Shown piece by piece: positions 57,762 to 64,000 of a DNA stretch of 64,000 bases (the stretch's first letter is position 1; every line of letters begins with the position of its first letter). Below the pieces are notes generated by a model, which made no database searches, was not told the origin of the DNA, and worked only from the letters and a program-made list of their open reading frames with translations. The stretch spans positions 52,141,649 through 52,205,648 of the forward strand of contig CM066988.1 of NCBI GenBank assembly GCA_033977485.1, read 5' to 3'. The position numbers and the translations under genes were made by a program. This DNA is from Hydrangea macrophylla (Eukaryota > Streptophyta > Magnoliopsida > Cornales > Hydrangeaceae).

Positions 57762-58343
57762 AATTGGCTATTTTAAATATGCTAAGTTCTCACAAGTCAA
57801 GACGTGTCAAATATATGAATGAACTGTTTCATTCACAAATTGAGGGATAATGTCGGTACAAAACACATTCATTGATTTATCAAGGGAAAGGAAAGGAAAG
57901 GAAAAAGGATAACACTCTTATTTGTTTGGTTAGTAAGGAAAATAGTGATGAAAATAAGAAGGAATTCCAACACCACCTTCCTTCTTGAAAAAAAATAAAA
58001 ATAAATCAAGGTTCGGTGGGAATAAAAAACTATAAACTTGATGATGTAGGAGCTTCTGTTAGTCTGTTTCTCAAATTAAAATCCAGTGCTCATAAATCTG
58101 CAAATCACTCGATAGTAGCATTTAAAAAAAAAAAAAATTTGTTCTACATAAATGCTAAGTCCTGAGTTTTTGTAATGTGAAAGGAAACCTTTTTCTGGTC
58201 CCTCATATGTCTTACGTGATCTGTACTTACATTTCCATCGTACTTGCTGCCCCAACGATTGAACGTTCTGAAGATCTTAGTCATTTCCATTTGAAGTTTA
58301 ACGGTCTTCCTTGGAATAAGCATTAGATTTTTTTTTTCTGCAG
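57762..58343. other. Probable intronic DNA of the right-hand plus-strand gene
   Basis: AT-rich with no clear exon. A minus-strand 77-codon frame at 58144-58377 has no family resemblance. Its right edge ends at a strong acceptor-like tract (TTTTTTTTTTCTGCAG). Confidence 0.35.
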
Positions 58344-58440
58344 AGGAATTGAAATTCTTCCATTGCCATTCCTTCATATGTTTCTACTTGATAATTATCT
58401 TATGGAGCAAATGACTAAAAGATTCCGTGGACTGTTGTCT
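58344..58440 (+). CDS. Candidate internal exon of the right-hand plus-strand gene
   Basis: A strong polypyrimidine tract and CAG precede 58344, and TCT|GTAATC offers a donor after 58440. In one frame the 97 bp is open (HMFLLDNYLMEQMTKRFRGL) and leaves in phase 0, which fits the start of the next exon at 58967. The peptide is not recognised. Another frame also stays open for part of the length, so this is weaker than the exon pair downstream. Confidence 0.3.
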
Positions 58441-58492
58441 GTAATCTTTCTATTCACTTTTGTGCTATGTTTGGTGTGAAGGAAAGGAGGAT

Positions 58493-58532
<40 letters not shown>
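58493..58532 (+). repeat. 40-base poly-G run
   Basis: Forty uninterrupted G's, followed by GGGG- and GGGA-rich sequence to about 58600. It lies in what is probably an intron. The proline-rich and glycine-rich frames across it are artefacts of the run. Confidence 0.9.
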
Positions 58533-58533
<1 letters not shown>

Positions 58534-58966
58534 GGAGGGGAAGGGAAGAAGAGAAAATCCATTGTTTGATAGAGTGGAAGATAGGGAGGTAAGGGAAGAG
58601 AGGAGGGAAGAAGCATATCCCTCCAAACCCACCACTTCTCATCCATGCCAAAGTGAATGGATTGAAAAGGGAAAACTTCTACAATTTGTTCGACTTTTTT
58701 ATCCTTCAAAGTAAAACTATCTTTTATTTCTTTTATTTATTTTTTTAATGCAAGGATGCAACAGTAAAATACATAATTTTTCGTACTTCCTGAATTCTTC
58801 CCCTTACTTTTGCTAGGGACACCTCTTTCCTCCCTCATTCCTCCCACTTTTCCACCCCTCTTACCTAAGCACAACGAACGAACAAATTAGTAAAATACAC
58901 TTAGCAACTCAGATTTTTTTTAGCTCTAATCATGCTTGACCTGCTCTTTGGTTTTCTTCAATGCAG

Positions 58967-61338
58967 TATCATATTAAGGATCTTAAACTGGAATTGCGGA
59001 ACCTGAAGGAAGAATCGAGTGAGGAAATTTATGGTAACCCTCTGTTCAGTGAGGAATAATTGGAAAAAGGCCCGACTATTTGAACAATCTCAGGTTATCA
59101 GTAATGTTAGTGGCTTTTTTGAAAGGCAGCCTAAAGTTCCAAGTCTTTTGTGATAGTTCTCTTGTTAGTCTGGGTAGTGCCTTTTTTTTTTTTTTTTTTT
59201 TTTTGTTCCCTTTTATTGGTGTGATATATCTGTTTTTAGAGGCATGCATATTCATATTGAACAGGGAAATTGCATATTGCAGAACTAATGAGGTTTAGTA
59301 CCTTATTTGATGTTTTTGGGTTGTCTTCTTCTATTTATTTTTGTTAAATTTTTATTTTTATTTTTATTTTAAATCTTGGGTTCTCCTTGCAAATTTACAA
59401 TTGTCACTTGCTGATTGGTGAGATCCGCACCCTCTATTATACTTGTTTTTTCTTCACTCAGATTTCGTAAAATAAGCGATTATTGTTTTCTGTTTTAAAT
59501 TATGGTTCACTTGTCTGATCATTTGTCATCGAACACAAATGAAGCGGAGACTTGCAACCGAATAAAGACCAGTTTTTCATATTTTATAGCATGGTTTTGA
59601 TTGAAAAGGAAAAATTCTGTGTATTAGTAGTTCATATTATGCATACCATGAAGAGCATGCTTGGATGTTCCCTAAAATTATATGCAATATTCTGGTTGAG
59701 GTGTCATAATTTCTGGTTTCAAGATGTTGAAAAGAGTTCCGTCTCACCTGTATATGTGGATTTAGAGAAGTAACAGAAAAAAAAAAAAAAAAAACTATTT
59801 TCCTAGTGTCATACTTGTATCAACGATTTTTTCGTGCTCAAATAAAATAAATTTTTTTTTTTTTAAATAGAATAGGAACTAAGTGTGTTGGAGAAAAAGT
59901 TAAGGAGATGGAGAAGACCGGGTATAAGATATTCTATACGGACCATACAGTGAAAGATAGGCATAGAAATAGTGTTGGAATCGTGGTTGACAAGAATCTC
60001 AAGGATAAAGTTGTGACAGTCACAAGGAAAGGAGATATAATATTGCTTATCAAACCAGTAATTGGAGTGGATATAATTAATGTGATTAGTGCATACGTGT
60101 CCCAAGTAGGACGGATGATCATACTAAAAGACAATTCTGGGATGAGTTGGACGCTTTAATGCAAGAAATATTGGGAGGAGAGAAGATAATTGTAAGCGGA
60201 GATTTTAATGGCCACGTAGGCAAAGATAGAACTGGATATGAAAAGGTGCATGGGGGGTATGATTTTGGAGATTAGAATGAGGCAGGTGTGAGTCTTCTAG
60301 ATTTTGCCGTAACATATGATCTTGTAGTAGCAAACACCTTTTTCAAAAATAGGAAAGAACACTTGATAACCTTTAAGAGTGGATCTAATAGAAGCCAGAT
60401 CGATTTGTTTCTTGTGAGAAAGGAAGATCGCTTAGCATGTAAAGACTGTAAGATCTTCCCAGGAGAGAGTTTAACATCTCAACATAGATTTACTATTTTA
60501 GATATCCATATAAAAAGACAACATCGTACAAAAAAGATCCTATAAACTCACGAACTAGATGGTGGAACCTTAAAGGCGAAAAATTAGCAATATTTCAAGA
60601 TAGAATGTATATAGAAGCAACTTGGAATTTGGAAGATGGTAGCAACATTATGTGGGATAGAATGACAAGGTGCATCACGAGAATATCGAAGGAAGTCATT
60701 GGAGAGTCGAAGGGAAGAGGGTTAGCATCTAAAGATACTTGGTGGTGGAATAAAGAGGTACAAGCTACAATAAAAACCAAAAAGGATTGCTTTAAGAAGT
60801 GGCAAAATGATAGAAGTGGGGAAAGCTTCAAGAGCTATAAAAGTGCAAATAAGGAGGTTAAAAACACAGTTAGAGTTACTAAAATGAAAGCCTATGACGA
60901 CTTCTAAATCGAGAGAGGGAGAAAAATGTATTTTAAGCTTGCTAAATCGATAGAAAGGAAAACAAGAGACATTAATCAAGTTAAGTGTATAAAAAGCGAG
61001 GACTCTAGAGTTTTAGTGAACGATGAAGAGATTAAGGAAATATGGAGGAGCCATTTTGAGAAGTTGTTGAATGAAAAATATATGGATAACACAATTGAAA
61101 AAGAAACTGGAAGTTTCATCGACACTAGAGAATACAGATTTTATCAGAGAATAAGGAAGTTTGAGATGGAATTTGCTTTGAAGAAGATAAAACCAACAAA
61201 GCCTTAGGACCAGATGGGATCCCCATTGAGGTTTGGAAATGCTTGGGAGATGTGGGGGCATCTTGGCTTACAAAAGGTTTTAATAGGATTTTAATGACCA
61301 TAAAATTGTCTAATGAGTAGAGGAAGAGCATTCTAGTG

Positions 61339-61372
<34 letters not shown>

Positions 61373-62861
61373 TAAAGGAGATGTACAACAATGCAACAAC
61401 TATAGAGGTATTAAGATGATGAGCCATACTATGAAGTTGTGGGAGAGAGTGATGGAGCATCGCTTAAGAGGCACAACATCAGTATCAGAAAATCAGTTTG
61501 GATTTATCCTTGGAAGGTCAACTATGGTACCAATCTATTTACTTAGGAGACTAATGGAAAATCATAGAGAGAAGAAAAAAGATTTACATATGGTTTTTAT
61601 TGATTTAGGGAAAGCTTATGATAGGGTGCCTAAAGATTTAATTTGGTGAGTGCTAGAGAAGAAAGGAGTGACCAAGGGTTATATTGATGTAGTGAAACAC
61701 AATTAGATCATCGACCGGAGAAGCAAGTGAATTCCCAATTACTGTAGGCTTGCACCAAGGGTCGGCCTTGAGCCCTAATTTATTCACCCGGATTATGGAT
61801 GAATTGACTAGACACATCCAAGATGTGGTCCCATGGTGTATGTTATTCGCAGATGATATTGTCTTAGTTGATGAGACTAAATGGAAACTCAACACTAAAC
61901 TGGAAGCTTGGAGAGAAGGACTGGAGACTAAGGAACTAAAGATAAGTAGGACGAAAACAGAATACATGGAATGTAGTTTTAGTAATAGTGGAAGTAGAGA
62001 CAACGAAGCAGCGAAGATCGAAGATTAGGAGATCCCAAAGAGGGAACACTTTCGCTATCTAGGTTCAATGACGAGTAGATATGGAGAAATTGGTGATGAC
62101 GTGACCCATAGAATTAAAGTAGGCTAGCTTAATTAGAGGAGCACTTCTGGAGTATTATGTGACCGGAGAATACCGTTAAAATTGAAAGGAAAATTTTATA
62201 GGACAGCTATTAGGCCAGCTGCTCTACGGGACAAAGTATTGGACAACTAAGAAACAACACATTAGTAAAGCGAGCGTAGCTGAGATGAGGTACTAAGATG
62301 GATGTGTAGTAAGACTAGGAAAGATAGAATTAGAAATGAGTACATTCGAGAGACTGTAGGAGTGGCACAGATTGAATAGACTTAGATAGTTCGGCCACGT
62401 GCAATGAAGACCTATAGATGCACCTGTGTGAAAGAGCGATAAGATCGTAGTGCATGTAATGGTTAAAAGAAGAGACTGACCTAGACTGACTAGAGAATAT
62501 GTAGTGCAATAAGATATGAATTTATATAATTTAAATGAGCTTATAGCTCTTGATCATGCAGAATGGAGAAAAAAAGATTCATACATCCGACTCGAATTGA
62601 TTGGGACACAAGGCTTGGTTTGGTTTGGTTTAGTTAAAATAGAATTGGAACTCTAAAAAAAATGAATGGAAGTAGCTCACAAAATTCAATTTAATTTTTA
62701 TTTTTTTAATTTTTTTAACTCTCTTTTCCTTTTCTTCCTATTTTCTTTGTTTATCATTCTTATTATGCCAACAAAGCAAAAATTGTGGTGTTGCTTTAAT
62801 ATCTCATAGAACAGATGCCATCAAAGGAAGCAACGAGCTCGAGAAAATTGATATTCTTTAG
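58967..62861 (+). CDS. 3' end of a host gene (two last exons, coiled-coil-like)
   Basis: Exon 58967-59033 (acceptor AATGCAG, donor ATG|GTAACC) reads [20 protein letters not shown] and then IY plus one base. Exon 62815-62861 (acceptor AGAACAG) supplies the two missing bases of an Asp codon and reads [14 protein letters not shown] before TAG at 62859-62861. The phases agree across the intron. The peptide is highly charged with heptad-like Leu spacing, suggesting a short C-terminal coiled coil. The 3.78-kb intron holds an RTE LINE. Upstream exons are mostly unseen, either within the window's retroelement-filled left part or in unrecognised short exons. The family is not recognised. Confidence 0.5.
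59034..59864 (+). other. Intron 5' part, upstream of the LINE
   Basis: T-rich, with poly-T runs at about 59185-59204 and 59850-59863 and an A-run near 59778-59793. I see no exon or transposon ends. Confidence 0.5.
59881..60545 (+). pseudogene. LINE endonuclease domain
   Basis: Reads [51 protein letters not shown], then after a frameshift [19 protein letters not shown] (about 60188-60243). [16 protein letters not shown] (about 60385-60432) and [12 protein letters not shown] (about 60470) are the later catalytic blocks of AP-like endonucleases. GDFNGHVG is typical of plant RTE elements. The N-terminal catalytic Glu block lies beyond the truncation. Confidence 0.8.
60546..62560 (+). pseudogene. 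LINE reverse transcriptase and C-terminal region
   Basis: A basic linker ([20 protein letters not shown], about 60738) leads to RT blocks: [19 protein letters not shown] (about 61397), [12 protein letters not shown] (about 61488), [20 protein letters not shown] (about 61588-61647), [14 protein letters not shown] and the catalytic [11 protein letters not shown] (about 61846). The C-terminal part contains [20 protein letters not shown] and a degraded [20 protein letters not shown] (about 62292), typical of plant RTE. A TA microsatellite (about 61339-61369) expands the conserved spot just before [14 protein letters not shown] without shifting the frame. Several stops elsewhere. Confidence 0.8.
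62653..62814 (+). other. Intron 3' part, downstream of the LINE
   Basis: T-rich (TTTATTTTTTTAATTTTTTTAA, about 62697), ending at the acceptor CATAGAACAG of the last exon. The pyrimidine tract close to the acceptor is weak. Confidence 0.45.
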
Positions 62862-63327
62862 GCTTTGTTTGATTTATGGATTTAGAGAGAACATGTTTCT
62901 TTGGTCTGTTATTGTTAAAAAATAGGAAGGAAATAAAATATGGCTTGTTTAAATTTTCCTCTCTATTCTTCTTGACTTTCTACTAGTGAAGTTAATATTT
63001 TCAACTTTCATAGTCATTCTAGCTGCAGCATGAGAGAAAAGTGTTTTATCCATTCTCTAAAACTGCAAAACCAAACTAAGGAACAAAAGGTGCAACACAC
63101 TCATCATCAAAACAAATTCAAAATACTCATTGCAAATCATGTTCTTTGTGTACATCACTCCCTTTATTTTTGTTCCATACAGCTTAAATCATAGTATCAC
63201 ACAATGTCATAACAAAGCTAATTGTCCACAACAATTGGGGGAAAAGAAAAAAATAAAAATAAAAAATAAAAAATAAAAAGGAGGCCAACCACACAAACAC
63301 AATTAATATATGACACAACTTTCAACT
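62862..63327. other. Convergent 3' region between two host genes
   Basis: 466 bp between the stop codons of the plus-strand gene (62861) and the minus-strand gene (63328). AT-rich with an A-rich imperfect repeat (AAATAAAAATAAAAAATAAA, about 63250). It probably holds both 3' untranslated regions. Confidence 0.5.
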
Positions 63328-63603
63328 TCATCTCCTAATTGTTGAAGCGCCATGAATGGCAGCTATGTATAAGAGCTGAGTAGCTGAAAGGATAAATAAG
63401 AATGCTTCCATTGTTCTCTGCAAAACAGAGCAATAATTTATAAGATAAATCTTATATTGTTTTAATGAACTAATTGAAATTATAAATTCAACAATGTATT
63501 GAGTAGAATTTAAAAAAAAAAAAAGAGAGAAAAAAGAGTTGTGGTTTTGGTCTTTACCAGACGAGAATTCCTGATATGTAGCTCAATTTCTTTCCAGGCA
63601 AAC
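63328..63603 (-). CDS. 3' end of a minus-strand host gene (two last exons, membrane segment)
   Basis: Exons on the minus strand are 63603-63558 (acceptor TTGTGTAG, donor CTG|GTAAAG) and 63417-63328 (acceptor TTTTGCAG). The first gives one split-codon base plus FAWKEIELHIRNSRL, and the second continues in phase: RTMEAFLFILSATQLL, YIAAIHGASTIRR, stop. The hydrophobic run AFLFILSATQLLYIAAI looks like a C-terminal transmembrane segment with a short basic tail (IRR). Borders and phases are consistent, which supports a real gene, but I do not recognise the family. Earlier exons would lie beyond 64000 or within 63604-64000. Confidence 0.55.
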
Positions 63604-64000
63604 CTACACAACCCAGGCATTTTGTTAGTTGATTCCAAGAAAAAGTTTGAAATTTCAGCTTTAATATTTTATTTTGATGTTTTCATATTATATATCCATG
63701 TTAGTTCATGTTGTATCGTCATATAGGGGTAAATTTGAATGATCTCCCCTAAAGTTTGACTTTACATTTGTGTTTCAGTTAAGTTCTTTGCCTAAATGGA
63801 CGAAACTGAACTACTAAAGGACTATAATGCTCCCAATATATTAGAAGAATTTTATAGTTAAGAAATTGAAAAATTGTTGAAAAAATAACAGATATGTCCC
63901 CATCTTATCCAAATATTTGACGACTCATCATTATTAAACCCCAGAAGTTTAGGTCCATGCCTGTTTTTTCATACTTTCAGCATAGAAATAGGATTAGGGG
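63604..64000 (-). other. Probable intron of the minus-strand gene
   Basis: AT-rich, no coding stretch that could precede the exon at 63603 in a fitting phase. No transposon ends seen. Confidence 0.4.

Larger units (their letters stand above)
59881..62636 (+). mobile_element. RTE-clade LINE, 5'-truncated, in a host intron
   Basis: A 16-bp target duplication AAATAGAATAGGAACT / AAATAGAATTGGAACT (59865-59880 and 62637-62652, 15 of 16 identical) flanks it. It starts inside the endonuclease domain, so the 5' end is missing, as is common for LINEs. It ends with GGCTTGG followed by TTTGG repeats (about 62611-62630), the short-repeat tail of plant RTE elements, in place of poly(A). It lies in the same direction as the host gene. 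Confidence 0.88.

Noticed and set aside
58144..58377. 77-codon minus-strand frame with charged text
   Set aside because: No splice partner or family resemblance. It overlaps a stronger plus-strand acceptor, so I left it uncalled.
58395..58714. Poly-Pro and poly-Gly frames across the G run
   Set aside because: Products of the 40-base homopolymer, not a gene.

Overview
This is plant nuclear DNA, most likely from a eudicot with a repeat-rich genome. The evidence is spliced exons with GT/AG borders, an A+T-rich background and a dense nest of plant transposon families: Ty3/gypsy of the Tat and chromovirus lineages, Ty1/copia, an RTE-type LINE, a tRNA-derived SINE, and Stowaway, hAT and Mutator-type MITEs. 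I saw no bacterial, organellar, rRNA or tRNA gene signature. The species cannot be named from this window.

Layout. 1-1654 is AT-rich DNA with a CpG-rich repeat near its start. 1655-2562 is the stump of a copia element: a piece of gag joined to a 3' LTR. 4109-33204 is one old, decayed Tat-lineage Ty3/gypsy element (element A) that other elements have opened up. A chromovirus (element B, 4999-18194) sits in its gag. B itself carries a 3.0-kb solo LTR (11400-14394) and a Stowaway MITE (14629-14879). A 4.3-kb Ogre-like solo LTR on the minus strand (19913-24224) splits A's protease, and a 1.3-kb solo LTR (28689-29985) lies in A's 3' region. A also has antisense reading frames between integrase and 3' LTR.

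After A come unique DNA, a SINE (33591-33770) and the one complete host gene, a three-exon plus-strand gene (34627-36223) for a 319-residue conserved plant protein of unknown function. Just downstream of it is a copia-type solo LTR (36574-38039) holding a Mutator-type MITE (37256-37808).

38636-49539 is a very young minus-strand retroelement with an unusual structure: three nearly identical 2.9-kb LTRs alternating with two identical 1.1-kb non-coding internal regions, all inside one 5-bp target duplication. 51308-57756 is a decayed copia element with 158-bp LTRs. It is invaded by a GC-rich hAT MITE, by an 836-bp CpG-rich terminal-inverted-repeat element and, inside its 3' LTR, by a 269-bp LINE tail.

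The right end holds pieces of two convergent host genes. A plus-strand gene ends at 62861; its last intron carries a 5'-truncated RTE LINE (59881-62636), and a 40-base poly-G run lies in the intron before that. A minus-strand gene ends at 63328 and its last two exons are visible. Target-site duplications allow most insertions to be ordered: A before B, B before the elements inside it, with the triple-LTR element by far the youngest.
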